36,584 nucleotides of DNA from an uncultured Shewanella sp. (GTDB taxonomy: Bacteria > Pseudomonadota > Gammaproteobacteria > Enterobacterales > Shewanellaceae), in the NCBI RefSeq assembly GCF_947501665.1, contig NZ_CANMWS010000041.1:1-36584 (forward strand). Reading direction: 5' to 3'. The notes beneath the pieces were generated by a model. The model worked only from the letters and a program-made list of their open reading frames with translations, was not told the origin of the DNA and made no database searches. A program made the position numbers and the translations under genes. Positions 1 to 7,455 of this stretch are shown here, one piece after another. The number at the start of each line of letters is the position of its first letter. The first letter of the stretch is position 1.

Positions 1-153
1 AATGCAAGCATCAGTCATTGGTAATCTAACGCTCAAATATCATTCTAATTGTTGGTAATTTTATACTCAGGTACTTATTATGATTGTGTGAGGTGAGTAG
101 CAGTTGAAGTTTGACGTTTCTCAGCCATTAGCTACATTCATTGGATGTAACCC

Positions 154-387
154 TTGGCGGGGGGTTTAGGGTTAATGATCCTTGTTGATCAATTTCCTCG
201 TAGTATTTATCGTGATACTGCCGATATGTTTGCGGGAGCAAATATTGCCCTAGAAATTGTCAATCAACCCCACGATTGGCAATCCGTGCTTTCACCTGTC
301 CACCAGCTGTTTATTCCGGGATTGATTTTAACTTATATTGAAGTTTGCATTCTGCACCAAAAAGTCTTCTTGTACGCTTTGTCATAA
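154..387 (+). pseudogene. DUF924-family remnant
   Basis: The 77 codons contain LVDQFPRSIYRDTADMFAG, which matches the hallmark LLDQFPRNIYRGT..AFAG segment of the DUF924 family as I remember it. The following part (SPVHQLFIPGL) fits the next conserved block weakly. Family members are about 170-200 residues, so both ends are missing. There is no ATG or ribosome binding site: the frame opens at a TTG just after an in-frame stop (taa at 148-150), and the C-terminal half, where helices with a conserved HSE motif are expected, stops early. I read it as a decayed fragment. The exact limits of the original gene cannot be recovered by eye. Confidence 0.6.
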
Positions 388-438
388 TGTCACCTGTTAA
401 CTTATGAGGTGAATGATATCACCTCTAACTAGGTGACA
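388..438. repeat. Nested inverted repeats of AGGTGA half-sites
   Basis: Four copies of AGGTGA/TCACCT lie in alternating orientation, starting at 390, 407, 419 and 431. The outer arms TGTCACCT (388-395) and AGGTGACA (431-438) are perfectly complementary, and so are the inner arms GAGGTGA (406-412) and TCACCTC (419-425). The element lies just past the stop of the DUF924 remnant and about 30 bp beyond the stop of the minus-strand membrane protein gene. It could fold as a branched terminator-like hairpin or be a multi-site operator. No T-tract follows it. Confidence 0.6.
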
Positions 439-468
439 AAATTCACTATGCCACTATAAGACTTAAAA

Positions 469-972
469 TTAAGGATTGTAGGCATCCTTTTTGCGCTTTA
501 TTTCTGCTATTATACCAATGAAAAACACAAGTGCACTAAGCAAACAAAATAGGGTTTCCATTGCCCACATACTGTTAAATCCATTTGAAAAATCTTTAGG
601 GTATTGTGCAGCGATATTATCCAATGTTGGATATAAGCCTAAACTCATGACACCAAGAAATACCGCATTCCACCCATTTATAAACGTGCGAAGTCGATTA
701 TTGCCAAAAAATGCGACAGCCAATAATGTACCGACCCAAAAAAACTTGCACATACCCACCCATTTTCCCATAATAATGGGTAATCGTTGTAATGCTCCTT
801 CTCCTGCTAATGCTATCTTATAACCTTGAAATGTTCCCATTGCTGGGTGTTGCATATACATTTGTTCCGTTCGAATCATCCAATTAAAAGCATCCATTGC
901 TTCAAATCCAATCATGACCCAAATCCAAACCAATACGATTTTCGTTAATACTTGATAATTCAAACTATACAT
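469..972 (-). CDS. Conserved multi-pass membrane protein
   Basis: 167 residues with about four hydrophobic segments: roughly 7-25 (VLTKIVLVWIWVMIGFEAM), 70-90, 100-120 and 138-160. It ends in a short positively charged tail (EIKRKKD). I do not recognise a named family. It could be of the small inner-membrane DoxX/DUF4149-like size class, but no diagnostic motif is visible. The ATG lies 14 bp after the stop of the upstream SDR gene, so the two are very probably co-transcribed and share control by the divergent TetR regulator. Function unknown; a membrane partner in the same stress or detoxification response is an inference from context only. Confidence 0.75.
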   Translation of the reverse strand: MYSLNYQVLTKIVLVWIWVMIGFEAMDAFNWMIRTEQMYMQHPAMGTFQGYKIALAGEGALQRLPIIMGKWVGMCKFFWVGTLLAVAFFGNNRLRTFINGWNAVFLGVMSLGLYPTLDNIAAQYPKDFSNGFNSMWAMETLFCLLSALVFFIGIIAEIKRKKDAYNP

Positions 973-986
973 GATGTTTACCCTAT

Positions 987-1787
987 TTATACTTTGTTTG
1001 TATCGATGGCGTTGCGGATTATTTTTTCATTGATAATTGCTCCCAATTTGATCGGGGTGATATTCATTAAAAAGATCAGCACTCGATTTAACAAGCCTGG
1101 CACTATGACCATTTTATTACCCAACCCCGCAATGCCCATAGCGGCTACTTTTTCTGGCTTCATTGCAAGCATAGGGGTTTTACTCCAATTTATACCATTA
1201 TTCAGAGTCATAGGGGTGTCGGTTAGCCCTGGAGAAAGTATTGAAACATCAACGCCTTTGCGCTTAAATTCGGCATACACTGATTTACCTAAATTCATGA
1301 TATAGGCCTTACTACCTGCATAATTGGAAAAATACGGATTCGGCATGTGAGCAGCCGTACTGGCTAATAATAAAATCCCCCCTTTGCCTCTGTTTATCAT
1401 TGCAGCGCTAAAGTGATGCAATAGCTCAAAGGTTGATATTACATTGAGGTGTATGAGTTTTTTTTCTGATTCTAAGTGGTTTTTTTCGAATGCTCCATTG
1501 ATTTCCATACCTGCTGCTGGTATCAACAAATCAATTTCAAGAGGTGTTGCTTTGACTTTCTCAATGCCATCAGCGGTGGATAAATCAGCGGCAATGTAGT
1601 CGGTTTTATTGCCGTATTTCTGTTGTATTTGATTAGCATGTTTTTTCAAATCCGCTTCATTTCGTGCAACCAATAAAATATTTATCCCTTTATTGGCCAA
1701 TTGGTTGGCAAGTTCTGCTCCAATTCCTGATGTTGCGCCCGTTATCAATGCCCATTTACCGTACTTTTGCTTAAAATTATTTTTCAT
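987..1787 (-). CDS. Short-chain dehydrogenase/reductase (SDR)
   Basis: NAD(P)-dependent oxidoreductase of the classical SDR superfamily. The Rossmann glycine motif TGATSGIG is near residues 14-21, followed by VARNEAD, an arrangement typical of NADP(H)-preferring members. The NNAG motif is replaced by PAAGME. The catalytic Ser is in LLASTAA and the YxxxK pair is in YAGSK, followed by SPGLTDTPM. The substrate cannot be predicted. A longer frame opens at a TTG at 1805, but the ATG at 1787 is preceded by AGAGGAT at a good distance and begins MKNNFKQKYGKWALITGA, so I choose 1787 (266 residues). It is the first gene of an operon with the membrane protein at 469-972 and is divergent from a TetR regulator, whose operators lie immediately upstream. 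Confidence 0.9.
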   Translation of the reverse strand: MKNNFKQKYGKWALITGATSGIGAELANQLANKGINILLVARNEADLKKHANQIQQKYGNKTDYIAADLSTADGIEKVKATPLEIDLLIPAAGMEINGAFEKNHLESEKKLIHLNVISTFELLHHFSAAMINRGKGGILLLASTAAHMPNPYFSNYAGSKAYIMNLGKSVYAEFKRKGVDVSILSPGLTDTPMTLNNGINWSKTPMLAMKPEKVAAMGIAGLGNKMVIVPGLLNRVLIFLMNITPIKLGAIINEKIIRNAIDTNKV

Positions 1788-1807
1788 TTTCTTATCCTCT
1801 TTCAAGT

Positions 1808-1865
1808 TTAAAAATCAATTGTACTATTTAGTACAATTGATTTTTAATGTACCAGTTAGTACATT
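1808..1865. promoter_or_regulatory. Two tandem dyad operators for the TetR regulator
   Basis: The first dyad has 19-bp perfect arms at 1808-1826 and 1829-1847 around a TT centre, with core GTACTATTTAGTAC. The second has arms AATGTAC (1846-1852) and GTACATT (1859-1865), with core GTACCAGTTAGTAC. Both share the core GTACYRNTTAGTAC, and their centres are 28 bp apart. They fill the space between the divergent SDR and tetR starts, where a TetR repressor would control both directions. That the neighbouring TetR binds here is an inference. Confidence 0.8.
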
Positions 1866-1900
1866 AAGTGTCAAATCACTTACTTATATTGAAGATATCA

Positions 1901-2503
1901 ATGGGAAAACAACGTCAATTCAATGAAAATAATGTATTAAATCAAATAACTGAATGCTTCTGGGAGCATGGCTATGGTGCGACCAAAGTCGATAAGCTAG
2001 CAGCGTTGACGGGGTTGACTAAAACCAGCTTATACAATGCGTTTGGCAATAAAGAAGCGATATTTTTGAAATCGTTGGATTATTATCTTTCCAATACCTA
2101 TGGCGATATCATTGACCAGCTTGATACTAGAAAATCTATGACGGACAATTTAGATTTTTTATTGAAAAAAATTTTTTTAGAAATAGATATTAAGCAATTA
2201 AATAAAGGCTGCATGATGACAAACAGCATACTAGAGTTAGCATCGAATGAACTAATATTGTACGCAGAAACAACGCGCCGCTTTCAGTTGATTCAAAATA
2301 CGATTTATGCTTTTTTTGATGAGTATGTGAGTAATGGCAGATTGGCAACAAGTATGAATACTCAAGAAATTAGTGAGGTTTTTTCTGTTTTTTTTCAGGG
2401 ATTGCGAGTGAAATCAAGAGTTGAAAAATCCCCCGAAGCCTTATATCAGCCTATTAGTAGTTTTATTGAATTGATGAAGTCATTAGAAAAGAATAAGGAT
2501 TAA
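1901..2503 (+). CDS. TetR/AcrR-family transcriptional regulator
   Basis: 200 residues. The N-terminal helix-turn-helix is clear: ITECFWEHGYGATKVDKLAA, then LTGLTKTSLYNAFGNKEAIF, the standard TetR recognition-helix pattern ending in YxxFxxKEALF. The rest is an all-helical ligand-binding and dimerisation domain containing the CMMTNSILEL segment, which resembles the C-terminal half of the YcdC/NemR-like group. The frame extends upstream to a GTG at 1868, but that would run through the operator region, and MGKQRQFNENNVLNQI is a typical TetR start, so the ATG at 1901 is chosen. It probably represses itself and the divergent SDR operon through the tandem dyads at 1808-1865. The ligand is unknown. 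Confidence 0.9.
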   Translation: MGKQRQFNENNVLNQITECFWEHGYGATKVDKLAALTGLTKTSLYNAFGNKEAIFLKSLDYYLSNTYGDIIDQLDTRKSMTDNLDFLLKKIFLEIDIKQLNKGCMMTNSILELASNELILYAETTRRFQLIQNTIYAFFDEYVSNGRLATSMNTQEISEVFSVFFQGLRVKSRVEKSPEALYQPISSFIELMKSLEKNKD

Positions 2504-3110
2504 CCGCTTTCATTATTTATTCTCCTAATGAATTGTCGTCAGATGGCACTTTTAGATAAGGCCAACTCAGAGTGTCAAGCTATCTTATGACGATGTGCAA
2601 AGATGAAAAACCCACTTTGTTTAAAATAATTATTAAGTAATACTTAATAATTATCGTAACTCACTCGCTTCCAGTTTATAGATTGGCATAATCATGGTTT
2701 GTTTTTATTAGGGTGTTTAAAAACTAACATTAATGGTTTTTTAGAGCGTATTGCTCGTCAATAACGTGAGTGCTTTGGGTAAAACGACGACAAGATTAAG
2801 GGAATTGCAACCGCGGGCTTTTAGTGCTTGTTAGAATAGGACTTAGCGACAAGCATTTATCTTTCTTCTATCTGTGGATATCATTTAATTACTTTTTGTA
2901 TATGCAGTACAAAGCAGTATGATCATTTGAGACTTTGCTTGGTCAGTTCGAGGTAAAGGTGAGTGTTATCTGAATATAAGCTGACCAAAACTAAAATAAT
3001 ACATTGATTATTAATATCTTTTTTATGTAAATTTTAACTCGATAACTTTAAAAGTTTAAAACTTTTGTTACTATAATGGCCGTTTTAATTAACAATAGTT
3101 GGATGGCAGT
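2504..3110. other. Intergenic region with one orphan palindrome
   Basis: About 600 bp without a convincing gene. It holds an AT-rich perfect palindrome at 2626-2654 (listed separately) and a TATAAT -10-like hexamer at 3072-3077 that probably serves the CAP lipoprotein gene. Short frames around 2740-2830 are interrupted by stops, and I could not identify them. Confidence 0.6.
2626..2654. repeat. 29-bp perfect palindrome
   Basis: The arms ATAATTATTAAGTA (2626-2639) and TACTTAATAATTAT (2641-2654) are perfectly complementary around a single A. It looks like a regulator operator, but no gene starts nearby: tetR ends at 2503 and the next gene starts at 3111. It may be the relic of a lost promoter or the control site of an unseen RNA. 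Confidence 0.65.
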
Positions 3111-3707
3111 ATGCGTTATGGATTAGTGGGGTTATTTTGTTTGGGCTTGATTGCGGGTTGTAATAGTAGTGATGGGGGAGTGAGCAACGATCAAGTCTCT
3201 GATGAAACGGCTGAGAATGATGGAGGCTCTGATGCTTCTAGCGGCAAAGACAGTGGTGGAGATACCAACTATAGCCAAATTAACTGCAGTGATGATTTGA
3301 CAACGGTTTTGGCTTTGATTAATGAAAAACGTAAACAGGCTCAAATGTGTGGCAGTGAAAGCTATGGCCCAGTAGATGAATTAACTTGGAGTGCCTTATT
3401 AACGTCTGCAGCTCAAGAGCATTCCAATAATATGGCTAATTATAATTTTTTCAGCCATACGGGCCTTGATGGAAGCACAATTGCGACTAGAGTGACCGCT
3501 CAAGGCTACACTTGGTCTTATGTGGCAGAAAATATTGCTGCAGGTCAGACGACGGCACAGTCTGTCGTAGATGGATGGATGGGCAGTGTCGGACATTGTC
3601 AGAACATAATGAGTGCAAATGTGACGGAAATGGGCTTAGCCTGTAGTGCAAACAGTGATGCTAATTATCGCTATTATTGGACACAAGTATTTGCTAAATC
3701 TCGCTAA
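3111..3707 (+). CDS. CAP (SCP/PR-1-like) domain lipoprotein
   Basis: 198 residues. A lipoprotein signal peptide (MRYGLVGLFCLGLIAG, then Cys17) is followed by an acidic, Ser/Gly-rich linker of about 35 residues and a CAP domain. Visible CAP signatures are the conserved LINEKRKQA start, FFSHTGLDG, VAENIAAG, the WMGSVGHCQNIM block (W..S.GH..N) and YYWTQVF near the end. The His, Glu and His residues of the CAP cavity are therefore present. Four cysteines follow the lipidated one. Bacterial CAP proteins are extracellular or envelope proteins of mostly unknown biochemical role. A TTG start at 3099 is possible, but the ATG at 3111 gives a clean signal peptide. The TATAAT at 3072-3077 is the likely -10 element. 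The gene is monocistronic. Confidence 0.9.
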   Translation: MRYGLVGLFCLGLIAGCNSSDGGVSNDQVSDETAENDGGSDASSGKDSGGDTNYSQINCSDDLTTVLALINEKRKQAQMCGSESYGPVDELTWSALLTSAAQEHSNNMANYNFFSHTGLDGSTIATRVTAQGYTWSYVAENIAAGQTTAQSVVDGWMGSVGHCQNIMSANVTEMGLACSANSDANYRYYWTQVFAKSR

Positions 3708-3858
3708 TGGTAAAATGTTGAATTGTTTATTGGTGATTTTTAAGTCGAGAAATCATGGCTAAGCCTTAAGGCGAAGCATACAATCAAAGCAAGGTAGAAG
3801 CTATAGAGTTTCATCGCTATCAGTTGTAAAGAGAGAAATGCACTTATTGAAAATGAGC

Positions 3859-3887
3859 GTGGATCAATATTGGGAGTCGTGATCCAC
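3859..3887. terminator. Possible terminator hairpin after CAP gene
   Basis: GTGGATCA (3859-3866) and TGATCCAC (3880-3887) form a perfect 8-bp stem with a 13-nt loop, followed by TTTGTTTTCGTTT. It lies 150 bp past the CAP gene, so the assignment is uncertain. Confidence 0.4.
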
Positions 3888-3993
3888 TTTGTTTTCGTTT
3901 CCCAATAAGATTGCTTATGGATATGCTTCTTTTAATTTGTTATAAGTGCGTTGATTTGGTTGTAACTGACTTGGACAGATTAGAGATGAGATC

Positions 3994-4470
3994 ATGAAAA
4001 TAAAAACGCTGATAATCTTGATGGTGACACATGTATTTGTGGGAGGTGTTGGATTTTTACTAGGGATTTATGCTCTGCCTATTCTGACGGCGCCTACAGC
4101 CCCTACAACCTCAGAGCTTGCTGTTATTTCCGCTAACGCGCAATACACTACTGAGTTTAAAAAATCCCTTAAAGGGAGTGATTTACTTCATTGGGGAGAA
4201 GGTAAGGTTTCCATTAGCCCATCATTTATTACATTAAAGGGGAAGCTTGCCCCAGGGCCCAACTATAAGCTTTATCTCTCACCCACATTTGTCGAAACTG
4301 AAGGCGACTTTAATCGCTTGAAGGCTACGATGATAAGTGTGGGGGATGTTCAGACCTTTAACAACTTTGTGGTGAAAGTGCCACCCAATATTGATCCTTC
4401 TCAATATAATACGATTGTTGTTTGGTGTGAGGCATTTGGTGAGTTTATTACCTCAGCAAAGTATCGTTAA
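3994..4470 (+). CDS. DM13-domain protein, membrane-anchored
   Basis: 158 residues. An N-terminal hydrophobic segment (about 5-30) would anchor or export the protein. The rest matches the DM13 domain: FKKSLKGSDLLHWGEGKVSI, then LAPGPNYKLYLSP, a GDVQTFNNFVVKVP segment, and the diagnostic ending IVVWCEAFGEFITSAKYR with the conserved WC...F motif. DM13 domains are proposed to be redox or electron-transfer modules using the conserved Cys; this is family knowledge and has not been tested here. The gene is preceded by AGATGAG and followed 48 bp later by a GNAT gene, so the two may form a short transcription unit. Confidence 0.85.
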   Translation: MKIKTLIILMVTHVFVGGVGFLLGIYALPILTAPTAPTTSELAVISANAQYTTEFKKSLKGSDLLHWGEGKVSISPSFITLKGKLAPGPNYKLYLSPTFVETEGDFNRLKATMISVGDVQTFNNFVVKVPPNIDPSQYNTIVVWCEAFGEFITSAKYR

Positions 4471-4518
4471 AAGAAGAGGCTAAGGTATAAAGAGCAAAAA
4501 CAAAAGTGATAACTCAAC

Positions 4519-4968
4519 ATGAATATTGAAGTGTATGATAACGCCATCGTGCCTGAATTGATGGCATTATTATTAAGTGCCGATCCCGATAAACAATCGA
4601 TATTATCTTACTTGTCGGGAGCAACAATATTCGTTTGTAAGGATAACAGCTTATTTGTGGGGGTTGCTGTACTCGTTGAAATAGCGGGTATCGCTGAATT
4701 GAAGAATATTGCGGTATTAAAAGACTATCAAGGTAAAGGGATTGCCAAAATAATGATTGGTAAGGTCAAGCAACAGGCGAAAGCAATGGGTGCTACAACA
4801 CTTGAGGTGGGAACAGGGAATTCGAGTTTGTCTCAGCTTGCACTTTACCAAAAGTGTGGCTTCAGAGTATACAGTATTGAATCGGACTTTTTTGCGACGT
4901 ACCCTGAACCCATATTTGAAAATGGTATACGTTGTATTGATATGATAAGGCTACGGGCTGAACTTTAA
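4519..4968 (+). CDS. GNAT-family N-acetyltransferase
   Basis: 149 residues covering one complete GNAT fold. The acetyl-CoA pyrophosphate-binding motif A is seen in LKNIAVLKDYQGKGIAKIMI (Q/R-x-x-G-x-G/A form as YQGKGIA). Motif B is in LALYQKCGFRVYSIESDFF, where the ALYQKCGF pattern is typical of RimI-like and general GNATs. The substrate is unknown. The ATG at 4519 begins at the expected beta-1 strand (MNIEVYDNAI). It is probably co-transcribed with the DM13 gene 48 bp upstream, with no obvious functional link. Confidence 0.88.
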   Translation: MNIEVYDNAIVPELMALLLSADPDKQSILSYLSGATIFVCKDNSLFVGVAVLVEIAGIAELKNIAVLKDYQGKGIAKIMIGKVKQQAKAMGATTLEVGTGNSSLSQLALYQKCGFRVYSIESDFFATYPEPIFENGIRCIDMIRLRAEL

Positions 4969-5188
4969 TACTTAAAGAAAATGATATCACTGACACAGAA
5001 TAGTGAACGCCCTCGTTTTTCTATTTAGCACTAAATATGTACTATGTCGACTTTAGTCTTGTTGCATAAATTATTTTTAAAACAGTATATTAAGTATGCT
5101 GTTATTAATGGAATAAAAGTGTATTTGTACTTTGTAAAGTATGAAATTTTAGCGTGTTATCTAGAGATAATATATCATAGAGGTGTCA

Positions 5189-5476
5189 GTGTTTAAGTTA
5201 ACCGTTAGTTTTTCTATTTTATTGTCTTTCGTTTGTATGTTATTGGCATACGCGGCTTTTACACCCGCGATTGGTGTTTCATTGATGATGCTGATTTTTG
5301 CTGGGGTGATTGGCTATAAAAGGTATTTACAATCCAGTCTTGTGCTTTTATTCATCAATACCTTTGCTGTAATAGGGAGCCCAGGGCTGAACAGTTCAAA
5401 TATAGAGAGTCTGCTATTTTTATTTATATTATTTTCAATATCATTTGGCGGCGTGTTAATGGGGATCAGGAAGTAA
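5189..5476 (+). CDS. Small hydrophobic membrane protein
   Basis: About 95 residues, nearly all hydrophobic, with three predicted membrane segments (roughly 5-22, 25-42 and 70-92) and the basic turn GYKRYLQ between the second and third. I recognise no family. Two in-frame GTG codons are possible starts (5183 and 5189). AGAGG at 5179-5183 is spaced correctly for the second, which is chosen. The gene stands alone, and a long hairpin follows at 5541-5583. Reality is supported by length, ribosome binding site and coherent transmembrane pattern, but not by homology. Confidence 0.55.
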   Translation: MFKLTVSFSILLSFVCMLLAYAAFTPAIGVSLMMLIFAGVIGYKRYLQSSLVLLFINTFAVIGSPGLNSSNIESLLFLFILFSISFGGVLMGIRK

Positions 5477-5540
5477 AGCTTAAAAACTGCAAATAACCAA
5501 TAGGCTGTGGTTTAACGTTTGAAGGCTGTTACTCTTTTAC

Positions 5541-5583
5541 ATATCCAAATGAAATGCAGATTTATTTCATTTCACTTGGATAT
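5541..5583. terminator. Long hairpin between convergent genes
   Basis: The arms 5541-5556 (ATATCCAAATGAAATG) and 5568-5583 (CATTTCACTTGGATAT) pair over 16 bp with one mismatch and an 11-nt loop. It lies between the convergent small membrane protein gene and the eptA-like gene, where a two-way terminator is expected. It lacks a strong T-tract on either side, so termination is inferred from position and shape. Confidence 0.5.
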
Positions 5584-5640
5584 AAACGTATTATGGCGAT
5601 AGACATGACCAAATAGCACAAATTCAGTGTGCGACTAGAC

Positions 5641-7316
5641 TCATTCTATTCTACACTGGCTGAATATATCGAGTTTTTCATTTTTTAAGTGAGTTTTCAC
5701 ATTGAACATAGCTAACAATGAGTGAAACAAATTGTCATGGGAAAATGCATCTTTTTTTGCACGATTCTGGAGACAAGAATAGTCTAATTGTGTTGCTTCA
5801 AGATACTGCTCAGGTAACCACATAAACCAAGGGATGTGTGTTTGTTCTTTAGGGGCAAAGGCATAAGGTGTTCCATGTAAATAAACCCCTTTTTCACCAA
5901 GGGACTCGCCATGATCGGATATATAAAGCATGGCCACGTTATAGTGCTCTGAATAATCACGTAATTGCGTGATGATTAATGAGAGTAAGTAGTCGGTGTA
6001 CACTAATGTATTGTCATATACATTAACGATTTCTTCATCGGTGCAATGTTGAAGATCACTGCGTCTGCAAGCAGGGGAAAATGCTTCTTGTTCAGCAGGG
6101 TAACGCCGCCAATATGTTGGACCATGACTCCCTATGGTGTGCAGTACAATGAGTTGATTGCTCATTTCTCCCTCCGTTTGTACTTGTTGCTTCAGCTGCT
6201 GAGAGAGTCGTTGTACTAATATTTCATCGTAGCAGGTCGTTCCATCACAAAATGGACTGCGATTGTCGTTGGCTATCTCATGTTTAGTTACATTTCGCGC
6301 GATAGCTTTGTCACCGCCATCATTTTCATACCAAGTAATATCCACACCGGCATACCCCAAAATATCGAGGATATTATCTTGCGCATTCGCTTGTTCTCGA
6401 CTGTATTGCTGTTGAGGTAAACTTGAAAACATACAAGGCAAAGAGTGTGCCGTTGCCGTGCCACATGACGTGACATGCTGCAGAGAAACAATACCGAGAT
6501 TTCCTGTGTAGGGATTGGTATTTCTTGCATAGCCATTATGTGCCATATTTTGTGCTCGTGCAGTTTCGCCAGCCACTAGCACCAATAGACTAGCACCAAT
6601 AGTGTCGGTTTTGCGTTCGTTGTGGGGAGGATCTTTGCGTCTATTCCTTGCGTTCGATAAAGTGGTGCCTTGGTGAAATAGCGCTTGTTAATGTATTTGA
6701 TTGCATTGTAGACATGTGCAGGGTTAATCATCTTTTTTAGATAGGGGTTATTCCTGCCTATTGAGACGTAATCTTTATAAAAAAAGATGGCCGTGATGGC
6801 AAGGATCATCACACCGATACAGATCAGTATCACACGACGTAACAGACTCATATACCAAGGATGTGGGCTTAACATGTTGAGATGAAGTAACCAAAAGCAG
6901 GGTAAGACTCCAAATACAGTGACAAATACAATAGCGTGGGTATTCACATATGAAAAAGCCTCGCCAGTATGGGTCTCAACGATGTTCTCAATCATAGAAT
7001 AATCAAAAAACACGTTATATTCTAATGTCGCATACAAGGTGGTTGCTGATGATATGATAAGCAAGATCATGATTGGCTTACAGGTGAATCGCCATAAAAT
7101 AAGACTAAAAATAATGATGAAGCAGCCTGTGAGCATCAACGCTGAGGTAATAAAAAAGGCGGGTTGCCCAGCTAATTGGTATAGTGCTTTATTGACTGGA
7201 AAGTTAAGGACTGCGGCAAAGTAAATGGCAAGGAATAAAATAATGATTTCTGGACTGAGTCGATTAAACCGTGAAGATAGCGATAGGTATTCTTTCATGC
7301 TGTTGCGTACTGACAT
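5641..7316 (-). pseudogene. eptA: EptA-like phosphoethanolamine transferase, frameshifted
   Basis: Family role: transfers phosphoethanolamine from phosphatidylethanolamine to lipid A at the periplasmic face, lowering negative charge and raising resistance to polymyxin-type peptides. The N-terminal part (7316 down to about 6588) carries the five-helix membrane domain. The C-terminal part carries the sulfatase-fold domain with GETAR (nucleophile Thr), SCGTATAHSLPCMFSSLP, YENDGG, HTIGSHGP, SDHGESLGE and THIPW, so all metal and catalytic motifs survive. The frame is broken after KPTLLVLV by a perfect tandem duplication of ACTAGCACCAATAG (6575-6588 and 6589-6602, plus strand), which leads to a stop. 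Removing one 14-bp copy leaves 1662 nt, exactly 554 codons (553 residues, close to the 547 of E. coli EptA), and restores LVLVAGETAR. Other family members (EptB, CptA) are less likely from length and motifs. Confidence 0.9.
6575..6602. repeat. 14-bp perfect tandem duplication inside eptA-like gene
   Basis: Two adjacent identical copies of ACTAGCACCAATAG. The unit length is not a multiple of three, and the duplication creates the frameshift in the phosphoethanolamine transferase gene. Loss of one copy by slippage would exactly restore the frame. Confidence 0.97.
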
Positions 7317-7341
7317 TATTACAAATACGTCCGTTTTTCAT

Positions 7342-7382
7342 GTCTAAAGTGGCTATTAAATGGCTAAATAATCACTTTAGAC
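7342..7382. promoter_or_regulatory. Inverted repeat upstream of eptA-like gene
   Basis: GTCTAAAGTG (7342-7351) and CACTTTAGAC (7373-7382) form perfect 10-bp arms 21 bp apart. The element ends about 25 bp upstream of the eptA-like start and lies 75 bp beyond the S41 stop codon. It could be an operator, a terminator of S41 readthrough traffic, or both. No regulator is assigned. Confidence 0.45.
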
Positions 7383-7455
7383 GTTAAATATGTTGGGTTA
7401 ATATGCCAGATCCACTGGTGTGAACCTGATATAACGGGCTGGATGTGTCTCTATT

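Noticed and set aside
2740..2830. Possible transposase remnant (frame reading FLERIARQ)
   Set aside because: Stops interrupt every frame within a few codons, and there are no terminal inverted repeats or target duplication.
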